NCBI GenBank assembly: GCA_936941155.1
Contig: CAKZJE010000077.1
Location: 1 to 33,583 of the forward strand
Length of the DNA: 33,583 bases
DNA from: an uncultured Methylomonas sp.
GTDB lineage: Bacteria > Pseudomonadota > Gammaproteobacteria > Methylococcales > Methylomonadaceae
Direction of reading: 5' to 3'
This document shows, in pieces, positions 1-7,218 of this stretch. A program made the position numbers and the translations under genes. The notes below the pieces were generated by a model. That model was not told the origin of the DNA. It did no database searches and saw only the letters and a list, made by a program, of their open reading frames with translations. The stretch's first letter is position 1; every line of letters begins with the position of its first letter.

Positions 1-54
1 ATACCCCTTGTTTTGTTTGATTGTCAATGAACGCTATTGAATCTCACTGAACAT

Positions 55-90
55 AAAAAAACCCGCTAACCGTTGCCGGTTGCGGGTTTT
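55..90 (-). terminator. Rho-independent terminator of tRNA-Ser
   Basis: A strong GC-rich hairpin (arms ACCCGC-T-AACCG and CGGTT-GCGGGT, 61-86) lies about 35 bp beyond the 3' end of the tRNA. On the minus strand it is followed by seven T residues, so it terminates minus-strand transcripts leaving the tRNA gene. On the plus strand it is followed by TTTT only, so it may also act weakly in that direction on whatever lies left of the window. Confidence 0.8.
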
Positions 91-123
91 ATGAATTCTA
101 TTGAACGTTTTTGAACGTCTAAA

Positions 124-211
124 TGGCGGAGAGGCAGGGATTCGAACCCTGGGAGGGTTTCCCCTCAACGGTTTTCAAGACCGCCGCTTTCGGCCGCTCA
201 GCCACCTCTCC
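124..211 (-). tRNA. tRNA-Ser (anticodon UGA)
   Basis: The minus strand reads GGAGAGGTGGCTGAGCGGCC at the 5' end and closes with CCTCTCC, discriminator G and an encoded CCA (124-126). The 7-bp acceptor stem is perfect. The T-loop GGTTCGAATCC is canonical. A long variable arm (GAGGGGAAACCCTC) marks a class II tRNA, and the anticodon loop CTTGAAA gives UGA at 175-177, so it reads UCA-type serine codons. A possible -10 box (TATGAT on the minus strand, 225-230) lies about 14 bp upstream of the mature 5' end; no good -35 is visible. Confidence 0.97.
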
Positions 212-403
212 GTAAAGAACGCACATCATACCTGAGTTTGACTTAGTTGGCTAGCTTTAAGTTTAAAATATGAGACTTATATGCTTTTAAAATAAGCTAT
301 AAGTTTTATTTCAATAACTTATAGCTCTAATCACTTGCATACTGCATAGCAATTGTCAGTCACAGTTGCGTTTTTATCAAGCCTATTTAATAAAATCAAT
401 TTA

Positions 404-2149
404 TTATGGAAGCCACTTATTCACAAAAAAACTATTTCCCTCGATTTTTTTTGCCTGTTTTTTCGCGCCCGCTGCCAAATCTGCAATTTCAATATGCGAG
501 TGGCATTGTGCAGTTGAAACAGTATCTATCACCCCTATTGATAAGCTTGTGACGGGATAAAAGCACTTTTGCCCGCTTCTGTTTTCAGTATGAATGCCGC
601 CGGATTTTACATCTTTCGCCTTATAGTGGTTGGGAACTTCATTTTTAAACGCTTTAAGAATGTCTTTGCAACACTGAAGCCAATCTTCGCAAGTGAAAAT
701 CACAATAAAATCATCGCCACCAATATGTCCGACCATTCCTTTTTCAGGCGTTATAAACTCCAAAAGAGTTTTAGCAACCGCTCTAATGATATTATCTCCC
801 GCATCATAACCATACACATCGTTATACGGTTTAAAATTATCCAAATCAAAATAAGCAACACAAAAAGGAATCTTTTCAGCCAAAAGTTGATTCATTTGTT
901 TATTGATAGGCACACTTCCCGGCAACAATGTTAGCGGATTGGCATGTTTTGCACTTTCAATTTGCTGAAAGGTAATTTCTTCCAATAAATCCATCACAGT
1001 GCCTATTCCTGCGTATTCTTCATTTTGGGTGATAATAAAAGCCCCATCACTGCGCGTCATAGAAGTTAGTTTTTTACTCACCATTTGTATCGACACATGT
1101 TGATCAATACTCAAAGGAATTTTATCAACAAACAATTTAATGGGCTTTTTACCATATAATTCAATCCCATAGCGACTGGCAAACAATTTAGTTAAAAATT
1201 GATCACGATAAATAATACCTACTGGGACATGATTATCGACTAATGGCAAAATACTTAATTCACTATTGCGTTGAAAGCGAACCATCACCTCGCTAATCGG
1301 GGTCTCAGAAGAAATGGGGACAATTCGTTTAGCGATATGCGATACCGCTTTTGTGGTGTTAAAAGAATCAAACGCTTCATTCTCAGCAGTATTATGGACA
1401 AACAGTGTGTCGTTGATGGTGTCTAGCGGAGTAATGTTAGGTTTGGAAAAATAATAGCCTTGCGCGTGAGTAATGCCCAGTTTAGCAATGGTTTTAAATT
1501 CTGCTTCAGTTTCAACACCTTCTGCAATGACATGACAATCTAAGGAACTGGCAATATTTTGAATGGAGCTAACAAAATTCAATTTAATCGGGTCTTCATC
1601 AATGCCTTGAATAAAATGATTATCTATTTTCACATACTCTGGCAGCAGTTCTGCCCACAATCTTAATCCAGAATAACCTGCGCCTAAATCATCTAAGGCA
1701 ATTTCAAAGCCTAGTTTCCGGTAATAAGAAACAGCTTCGCACAGCAGTTCATAATTATCGGTAGGCTGGTGCTCAGTCAATTCAATCACAATGGACTGAA
1801 AATTAACCGCAAATTTATCTAAAAGCTTAAGCGTCATGCTGTGTTTAAAATCAGGCTCTAGCAAAGCTGCGGGGCTTACGTTGATAAACAGTTTTTCGGT
1901 TAAACCTAATTTGACATAACGTTTAATAATTAATTCTCGACAAATAAACTCCAGCCGTGTGGTTAAATTAAAACGCTGTGCAGCATCGAATAAACTAAAC
2001 GCGCTATGTAATGAACTATTAGAAGGCCCACGAATCAGAGCTTCATAGCCGATTATTTTCTTTTTCGTCAAAGAAACAATTGGCTGAAAATAAGGGGTGA
2101 GTTTCTCGCCGTTGAGAATATCCATTAATTCCTTATAAAGACTGGGCAT
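404..2149 (-). CDS. EAL-CBS-GGDEF cyclic-di-GMP protein
   Basis: This 581-residue soluble protein has three parts. An EAL phosphodiesterase domain comes first (about 15-250), with EAL at 36-38, FINVSP (N90), ELTE (from E123), the DDLGAGYSGL loop (D153/D154), VKID (K174) and IAEGVE (E210). All the usual metal and catalytic residues are there, so hydrolysis of c-di-GMP to pGpG is expected. A region resembling a CBS-domain pair follows (about 270-395), which in known families binds adenine nucleotides. A C-terminal GGDEF domain (about 400-570) carries FDLDNFK and a GGDDF signature at 477-481. Glu to Asp at the fourth signature position may weaken cyclase activity, so this domain could be regulatory or weakly active. 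No membrane or classical sensor domain is seen. The gene stands alone between the tRNA and the NnrS gene, with a weak ribosome site. Confidence 0.9.
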   Translation of the reverse strand: MPSLYKELMDILNGEKLTPYFQPIVSLTKKKIIGYEALIRGPSNSSLHSAFSLFDAAQRFNLTTRLEFICRELIIKRYVKLGLTEKLFINVSPAALLEPDFKHSMTLKLLDKFAVNFQSIVIELTEHQPTDNYELLCEAVSYYRKLGFEIALDDLGAGYSGLRLWAELLPEYVKIDNHFIQGIDEDPIKLNFVSSIQNIASSLDCHVIAEGVETEAEFKTIAKLGITHAQGYYFSKPNITPLDTINDTLFVHNTAENEAFDSFNTTKAVSHIAKRIVPISSETPISEVMVRFQRNSELSILPLVDNHVPVGIIYRDQFLTKLFASRYGIELYGKKPIKLFVDKIPLSIDQHVSIQMVSKKLTSMTRSDGAFIITQNEEYAGIGTVMDLLEEITFQQIESAKHANPLTLLPGSVPINKQMNQLLAEKIPFCVAYFDLDNFKPYNDVYGYDAGDNIIRAVAKTLLEFITPEKGMVGHIGGDDFIVIFTCEDWLQCCKDILKAFKNEVPNHYKAKDVKSGGIHTENRSGQKCFYPVTSLSIGVIDTVSTAQCHSHIEIADLAAGAKKQAKKIEGNSFFVNKWLP

Positions 2150-2292
2150 CTGATTCTTACTCGGTTATTTTATGACTTCGGCAAGGGTAAGTTTTATTTG
2201 TTGCATCAGGATGACAAATTAAACAGATTTTTTGAACAGTGAACGCTTAATCATAGCTACAGAGTTCATTTTCGATGCTTAGTTTTAGCGGA

Positions 2293-3468
2293 TTAACCTT
2301 CTTTGCCATCGACTCTGGCAGTTGTCAAAATGGGGGCGTAAATTAAGACAAACAATGAAAAAGCGGCTAACCATGCCAATGTGGAAATATAAACTACTTG
2401 TTCATACCATTGCGGCAAAGCGATGGGGATTAAAACCCGAAATAATGTCGCTAAATTAATCAACACAAATGCCAATGCAATCGCATTTGAAACTCGCAAA
2501 GCGCGTCCTGTGTGACCTAAAGCAACACGCGCCATCATTCCTAACGTTAAAATACCAATTCCACCGACCGTAAAAGCGTGTAATGCTAAGGTGGTAGAAA
2601 TCCAGTTGTAAGCGGCCAATGCAGTTAAAACAAATCCTAAAATAATCCAGCTGTATCCAGTATAAAGTACCCACAATAACGGCACATACCACACTCTGCG
2701 GTCATACCAGTTTAACATTCGCACCGCATTTGCAACCGCTGCAAATATTGCGACCATTGCCAATAAACTGCCATTGATTTGCATTAACTGTAATAAAAAC
2801 ATTAACACAGCAGAACTGATTGCCAATATTTCAAACAAAGGATTCGGTAAAATCAGCACACCTGTTAATCCGCGTTCAGTGAAAAACGGAAAAACTCGCC
2901 CTGCAATCACTAAAATCATCAGAATAATCATTGCCACAACTAAGCTTAAGCCTATCCATGCTGTGTGTTGACTGAGTTTTAATATTTCAAGATGAATCAG
3001 AGTGTTTCCTAGTGTCATCATTATTAACAAAACCGCAAACAGCAGATTTTTAAATTGTCCGGTTTTAATAATTGGTTTTGCAATGCAATACGCTAAAACT
3101 GGTAAAAAGCTCAAATCAATTAACGCAATCAGCGCGTCAGGGAAAATTCCGCTATAAAAAGGCAGTAAGCGTCCATAAATCCATAATAAACAAAGACCTG
3201 CTAATTTGTCGCCGTGTAAGGTTTGTTCGCCAGTCCAGTTTTTTACCGCTGTTAATAAAAACCCGGCAATCACCGCACTGGCATAACCTAAGAGCATTTC
3301 ATGCGCGTGCCAAATTGTGCTAGGAAAATAATTAACACTGGTAAATGAGCCATCATGGATTGATTTCCAGAGCGCAATCAAGGCTAAAGCGGAAAGTCCA
3401 GCTAAGGCAAAAAAAGCTCTAAATCCTAAAGCAAAGAGCGGGTATGCAAAAATCTGTGGTTTGTTCAT
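2293..3468 (-). CDS. NnrS family haem/copper membrane protein
   Basis: An integral membrane protein of about 391 residues with around twelve hydrophobic helices. It opens with PLFALGFRAFF, has WHAHEMLLGYASAVIAGFLLTAV and GRVFPFFTERGL in the middle, and HAFTVGGIGILTLGMMARVALGHTGR near the end; the family's conserved His and Arg residues lie in these segments. NnrS proteins are known as haem- and copper-containing membrane proteins found near NO and denitrification genes, and help cells withstand nitrosative stress. I chose the ATG at 3466-3468 because it overlaps the stop of the upstream ferritin-like gene as ATGA, a normal coupling arrangement; the in-frame start 15 bp upstream would lie inside that gene. 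It is the second gene of a two-gene minus-strand operon. No denitrification enzymes are in the window. Confidence 0.88.
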   Translation of the reverse strand: MNKPQIFAYPLFALGFRAFFALAGLSALALIALWKSIHDGSFTSVNYFPSTIWHAHEMLLGYASAVIAGFLLTAVKNWTGEQTLHGDKLAGLCLLWIYGRLLPFYSGIFPDALIALIDLSFLPVLAYCIAKPIIKTGQFKNLLFAVLLIMMTLGNTLIHLEILKLSQHTAWIGLSLVVAMIILMILVIAGRVFPFFTERGLTGVLILPNPLFEILAISSAVLMFLLQLMQINGSLLAMVAIFAAVANAVRMLNWYDRRVWYVPLLWVLYTGYSWIILGFVLTALAAYNWISTTLALHAFTVGGIGILTLGMMARVALGHTGRALRVSNAIALAFVLINLATLFRVLIPIALPQWYEQVVYISTLAWLAAFSLFVLIYAPILTTARVDGKEG

Positions 3469-4259
3469 AAGTTTTCTAGCCAATCAAGTTCAGCAGTTGA
3501 AAAACCAGCAATTATACGCATTTCTTTGTTAAACGGGCCTTTTGGTTTTCCTTTATAAAATTGCTGCAATAAATCGCGATAAGTTTGCTCTGGTTCAAGT
3601 TCTTGTTGTTGGCAAAATGTTTTAAACCAATAAGAACCAAAAGCGACATGACCAACTTCATCTGTTAGAATACGCGTTAAAATTGCGACGCTAGCAGGAT
3701 CATTTCGAGCTTGAAATTTTTCTATCATCGCAGGCGTTACGTCCAGTCCACGCGCTTCCATACAGCGCGGCACAATGGCAAGACGTGCTAATAAATTATC
3801 AGCGGTATCTTCTGCATGTTCCCACAGTCCTTGATGTGCAGGTAAGTCACCATAATCTATTCCCAATGACAGCAGGTGGTTTCTAATTAAAGTAAAATGT
3901 TGCGCTTCTTCATCGGCTACTTTTAACCAGTCTCGATAAAACTGTTCGGGCAAGCCACGAAACCGATACACAATATCCCACGCTAAATAAATCGCCATAA
4001 ATTCGATATGCGCTAACGCATGAAACATTGCTGCAACACCATTTGGCGCGTTCAGTCTACGTCTTGGCATATCGCGCGGAGCTAGCAAAATCGGTTGTGT
4101 TGGAAATTGTGTTAAGGAAATAGCCGCGACAGCGGAGTTGTCTGCAAAAGATAACTCTCCAGCTTGTAGTTTTTGCCAAGCCAGATGAGTGGTGGCAAGT
4201 TTTTCCTCAATCTCAGGATGATGTAAACAAAATTGTGCGTATTCAAATATACTTTTCAT
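3465..4259 (-). CDS. DUF455 ferritin-like protein
   Basis: A 264-residue soluble, all-helical protein of the DUF455 family, distantly like ferritins and MiaE-type di-iron proteins. Visible marks are HALAHIEFMAIYLAWD, DEEAQHF, the family signature VPRCMEARGLDVTP and DEVGHVAFGSYWF. The repeated E..H pairs are the probable di-iron ligands. The reaction is not known; oxidation or hydroxylation chemistry, or iron handling, would be an inference from the fold. The gene ends in a 4-bp ATGA overlap with the NnrS gene, so the two are almost certainly co-transcribed. Its ATG lies only 16 bp from the ATG of the divergent VanZ-like gene, so promoters for the two genes must overlap each other or the neighbouring coding sequence. 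Confidence 0.85.
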   Translation of the reverse strand: MKSIFEYAQFCLHHPEIEEKLATTHLAWQKLQAGELSFADNSAVAAISLTQFPTQPILLAPRDMPRRRLNAPNGVAAMFHALAHIEFMAIYLAWDIVYRFRGLPEQFYRDWLKVADEEAQHFTLIRNHLLSLGIDYGDLPAHQGLWEHAEDTADNLLARLAIVPRCMEARGLDVTPAMIEKFQARNDPASVAILTRILTDEVGHVAFGSYWFKTFCQQQELEPEQTYRDLLQQFYKGKPKGPFNKEMRIIAGFSTAELDWLENL

Positions 4260-4275
4260 GCAAGGTGTTATAAAA

Positions 4276-4659
4276 ATGAGTAAATGGTTCGATGTAATGA
4301 TGTTGGTTTTCTATTGTGTGTTCATCTATTGGCTTTCATCGCATGAAACACTGCCTAAGCTGCATCTCTTCTTTAGCTTTCAAGATAAAATTTATCACGC
4401 TACCGCTTATTTTGTGATGGGCGTGTTGACATGGCGGTGTGTGAGAAAACAGCAAAAAATGCGTTTTATTATACCGATACCTTTTTTGCTGAGTGTTGTT
4501 TTTTGTAGTTTGTATGGCATCTCAGATGAATGGCATCAATCGTTTGTGGCAGGGCGTAGCTCCGATGTGTTCGATTGGCTGGCAGATACGATTGGCGCAA
4601 GTTTAGCTATGTTGACGATTTACATGTTCAAATTAAATTCAACTGAAAACAATCATTAA
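4276..4659 (+). CDS. VanZ-like membrane protein
   Basis: A 127-residue membrane protein with about four hydrophobic helices and the VanZ-family pattern: a short loop with FQDKIYHATAYFVMG, then GISDEWHQSFVAGRSSDVFDWLADTIGA. VanZ itself confers low-level teicoplanin resistance in enterococci, but most family members have no defined role, so resistance should not be assumed. I placed the start at the ATG at 4276 because AAGGTG (4262-4267) precedes it by 8 bp. An earlier in-frame ATG at 4258 has no ribosome site and would overlap the start of the divergent gene. It is followed 40 bp later by the phytochelatin-synthase-like gene on the same strand. Confidence 0.85.
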   Translation: MSKWFDVMMLVFYCVFIYWLSSHETLPKLHLFFSFQDKIYHATAYFVMGVLTWRCVRKQQKMRFIIPIPFLLSVVFCSLYGISDEWHQSFVAGRSSDVFDWLADTIGASLAMLTIYMFKLNSTENNH

Positions 4660-4699
4660 ATTAGTCACATCATTTAGCAATTTTTTGGAAGTCAAATTC

Positions 4700-5398
4700 A
4701 TGAAAAACCTGTTATTAGTTATTTTTTTAAATTTTTTTATTTTCTTCGGTGTTGTTTGCGCAGAGGAAAAACCAGCGATTATTTATTGGGACTCCGCAGA
4801 AGGGATTGCTTTACGCAGCCATATTCCTGTGGATGCTGATTATTGGTCGCTTGTTTCCAACTTTGCGGTGCAAAACACTCAAACTTTTTGCGCAGTTGCC
4901 AGTGCTATTACGGTATTAAACAGCTTGCCCATTCAAAAACCGGTTGATCCTATTTACGCGCCTTATCCTTATTTCACCCAAAATAATTTTTTTAGCCCAG
5001 CGGTGACAAAAGTTATCAATCCGAAAACTGTGCTGTCATCAGGGATGACGCGCGAACAACTCGCAGAAACATTTATCCAGCATGGTGCAAAAGTTGAATC
5101 TATTGCTGGCGATAGTGTTGATAATGATAGTTTACGAACTTTATTGCAAAACGCATTAGGTGATGATGGTCGATTTGTATTGATCAATTATGCCCGTGCA
5201 GTTTTTGGGCAAGTGGGCGGTGGGCATTGGTCAGTTTTAGCTGCTTTTGATGAACAATCCGACCGCGTGTTGATTCTGGATGTTGCGAAATATAAATACG
5301 CTCCAGTTTGGGTTGAGATTAATTTGTTAAAACAAGCGATTGCGACAATTGATAGCACCAGCCAAAAAGCTCGCGGCTTGTTGATTGTTTCGCAATAA
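4700..5398 (+). CDS. exported phytochelatin-synthase-like peptidase
   Basis: A 232-residue protein of the phytochelatin synthase family (papain fold, clan CA). A signal peptide (about 1-21, VVCA then EE) suggests export to the periplasm. The catalytic triad is intact: Cys64 in QTFCAVASAITVLN, His176 in GGGHWSVLAAF and Asp194 in LILDVAKYKY. Cyanobacterial homologues of this half-length form mainly cleave glycine from glutathione and make little phytochelatin; the same is expected here because the plant C-terminal domain is absent. The substrate is probably glutathione or another gamma-glutamyl thiol peptide. The ATG at 4700 is preceded by GGAAG with 8-bp spacing; an in-frame TTG at 4685 is less likely. 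Neighbours suggest no metal-resistance operon. Confidence 0.88.
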   Translation: MKNLLLVIFLNFFIFFGVVCAEEKPAIIYWDSAEGIALRSHIPVDADYWSLVSNFAVQNTQTFCAVASAITVLNSLPIQKPVDPIYAPYPYFTQNNFFSPAVTKVINPKTVLSSGMTREQLAETFIQHGAKVESIAGDSVDNDSLRTLLQNALGDDGRFVLINYARAVFGQVGGGHWSVLAAFDEQSDRVLILDVAKYKYAPVWVEINLLKQAIATIDSTSQKARGLLIVSQ

Positions 5399-5421
5399 CT
5401 TTTCATGTTAGGGTGAATAAA

Positions 5422-5928
5422 GTGCGACAACTGCAACTTTCAGGTAATAAAAAACTTCGCGGTGTTCCACGCAGATTAAGAGCGTTAGAAAAATGGGCGA
5501 AAAACTTTGAAGGTCATTATTATCCGCGTAGTGAATTGGGGGAAAAATTCAGCCATTGGAAAATTCCTGTGCTATCGAGTTTAGTGAATCCGCCTCAGAC
5601 CACAACAGAAATCCAAACGCAGTGTATGAACGCTATGCTACAAGCAGCGAATTTTTTGGCGCAATCGGTAACAGAAGACCAACAACACTATTATCGAGTC
5701 GCATGTTTATTTACATTGCCTTGGATGTTTAGCAGTGAAGTGACAATTTTTTATGATCCCGATTACTATCGCGGCTTTTTTGGCAGTCAGCATCAATTAG
5801 CACCGCGAAAATTATCGGCAGAATTTGGGTTGATATTGCCAGCGGGCTTTGTTGAACGCGGATGTATCGTGCGTGATGAAGAGGAAGGTTTCAGTGAAGA
5901 ATGGTGGTGTATTGGGCAACCACTTTAG
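5422..5928 (+). CDS. DUF3916-like protein of unknown function
   Basis: A 168-residue protein without signal peptide or membrane helix. The N-terminus is basic (KKLRGVPRRLRALEKWAKNF), and the rest has many aromatic residues with a conserved-looking FYDPDYYRGFFG segment and an acidic, Trp-rich end. The N-terminal pattern resembles DUF3916, a small family with no known function; I assign it from memory of the pattern only. The start is a GTG at 5422, chosen because AGGGTG (5410-5415) lies 6 bp upstream; the in-frame GTG at 5413 is part of that ribosome site. It begins 23 bp after the phytochelatin-synthase-like gene and is probably the last gene of that short plus-strand operon, before a hairpin at 5939. 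Confidence 0.6.
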   Translation: MRQLQLSGNKKLRGVPRRLRALEKWAKNFEGHYYPRSELGEKFSHWKIPVLSSLVNPPQTTTEIQTQCMNAMLQAANFLAQSVTEDQQHYYRVACLFTLPWMFSSEVTIFYDPDYYRGFFGSQHQLAPRKLSAEFGLILPAGFVERGCIVRDEEEGFSEEWWCIGQPL

Positions 5929-5938
5929 AGGTTAAATA

Positions 5939-5966
5939 GGGAGTTCAGCAGGGCTGCTAAACTCCC
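5939..5966. terminator. hairpin between convergent genes
   Basis: Arms GGGAGTT (5939-5945) and AACTCCC (5960-5966) enclose a second short AGCA/TGCT helix. It sits in the 44-bp gap between the convergent DUF3916-like and PilZ genes, so it is well placed as a two-way terminator. T-runs on either side are poor, so efficiency is uncertain. Confidence 0.55.
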
Positions 5967-5972
5967 ATCTTG

Positions 5973-6323
5973 TTAATCAATCCAACTTCTACGTTTTTCA
6001 CATTGTGTGATTAATTCAGTTAATGGATCTTCTGGCTTGACATCTATATAGTGCAATCCAAATTCGGATTCAAATTTTTCATGCACAATCACCGCATCCA
6101 AAATCACTGGAACTCCTGAATAAGGCAAAATAATTTCAAGCTGTACTTTAGCACCTAGTTGTACAACCAAAGGTTTTTGCACTCTTAACTTAATTCCTGT
6201 GCGACTCACATCTAGCAAATTCACATCTGCTAACATGATAGAGCGGTTAGAATGGGTAATAATAATTTTGGCTTTTAATCCTTTAGCCTCCGTTCTAGGA
6301 TTTTCGCGTCTATCAGTATCCAT
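5973..6323 (-). CDS. PilZ domain protein (c-di-GMP receptor)
   Basis: A 116-residue single-domain PilZ protein. Both binding motifs are present: RxxxR (RRENPR, about 5-10) and DxSxxG (DVSRTG, 38-43), so c-di-GMP binding is expected. Such stand-alone proteins relay c-di-GMP levels to motility, exopolysaccharide or other targets; the target cannot be read from the sequence. The start is taken as the ATG at 6323, 9 bp after AAGG in the ribosome site. A GTG at 6332 is in frame but overlaps that site. A perfect TATAAT on the minus strand (6347-6352) lies about 25 bp upstream, although no good -35 accompanies it, so the gene may have its own promoter rather than only read-through from dsbC. Confidence 0.87.
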   Translation of the reverse strand: MDTDRRENPRTEAKGLKAKIIITHSNRSIMLADVNLLDVSRTGIKLRVQKPLVVQLGAKVQLEIILPYSGVPVILDAVIVHEKFESEFGLHYIDVKPEDPLTELITQCEKRRSWID

Positions 6324-6451
6324 AATATTCACCCTTATCGCTATAAATTATAAAATTCCATAATACTTGAAATACGCTTCATGTTATACAGTTAAAACCT
6401 TTAAATTCATAAACACTAGCTTTATAAGTATTTAAAAATAAGTTTAGAATC

Positions 6452-7186
6452 TTATTCGCCGCTAGCTAACGCTTGCGCTAATTGCTTTGCAGGAACATAG
6501 CCGGGTAAAACATTGCCTTTTTCAGTCACAATCATCGGTGTACCTTTGACTCCAAATTTTTCCGCTAATGCCATATGCGCATCAACAGGATTTTTACATT
6601 GCTTGTTTTCTGGGTTTTTGCCTTGTTTAGCAGTGGTTAAAGCTGCATTTCTATCTTCTGCACACCAAACAGAAATCGCTTTGTTATACGACTCTGAGCC
6701 TTTACCCGCGCGTGGAAAAAACAAATAGCGTACCGTAATTCCTTCCGCTAAATATTGATCCATTTCTGAATGCAATTTCCGACAATAGCCACAATCAATA
6801 TCGGTAAACACGGAAATTTGATATTTTTTGATTTTCGCTTTAAAAATAATCATATTATTTTCGCCGATTGCTTCAAGATCTTTTTTTCGCTCAGGAGCCA
6901 ATTTTGCTTGTTCAGCTGATAACTTTTCCTCAGTTAAATCTTTTTTTGCTTTAAGGTCAATCAGATGACCTTGCAATAAATATTTTCCATCTTCGGAAAC
7001 ATAATAAATATTTCCTTCAATCATTACCTCATACACTCCTTTCATTTCAGAGGTTTTGACAGACTCTATTTTCGCAGTGGGCATTGCGCTGGTTAAGGCT
7101 TTTTTGACTGCATCTTCACTAGCATAAGCATTTGAGAACATCACAGCCGAAAATGCTAACGCGGCATATTTAATAAATGGTTTCAT
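6452..7186 (-). CDS. dsbC: thiol:disulfide interchange protein DsbC
   Basis: A 244-residue periplasmic disulfide-bond isomerase. A signal peptide (cleavage after SNAYA, residue 22) precedes an N-terminal dimerisation domain (about 24-85), a linker helix rich in Lys/Glu, and a thioredoxin-fold domain with FTDIDCGYCRKLH (CxxC at 132-135) and the cis-proline loop GTPMIV. A second cysteine pair (VWC... and KQC...) matches the structural disulfide of DsbC. The homodimer reshuffles wrong disulfides in exported proteins and is kept reduced by DsbD, which is not in this window. The gene begins 32 bp after rseP, so it is probably read with the rseP operon. Many relatives have bamA at that place. Confidence 0.93.
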   Translation of the reverse strand: MKPFIKYAALAFSAVMFSNAYASEDAVKKALTSAMPTAKIESVKTSEMKGVYEVMIEGNIYYVSEDGKYLLQGHLIDLKAKKDLTEEKLSAEQAKLAPERKKDLEAIGENNMIIFKAKIKKYQISVFTDIDCGYCRKLHSEMDQYLAEGITVRYLFFPRAGKGSESYNKAISVWCAEDRNAALTTAKQGKNPENKQCKNPVDAHMALAEKFGVKGTPMIVTEKGNVLPGYVPAKQLAQALASGE

Positions 7187-7218
7187 AATTATCCTAAATA
7201 TAATGGTGGGGAATATTT

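Noticed and set aside
21-118. Repeated TGAAC / TATTGAA motifs around the tRNA-Ser terminator
   Set aside because: The copies are short and irregularly spaced; no integrase gene or duplicated tRNA 3' end is seen, so an attachment site or repeat array is not supported.
4276-4659. Calling the VanZ-like gene a glycopeptide resistance gene
   Set aside because: The family is broad, no other van genes are present, and glycopeptides do not normally reach the target in Gram-negative cells.
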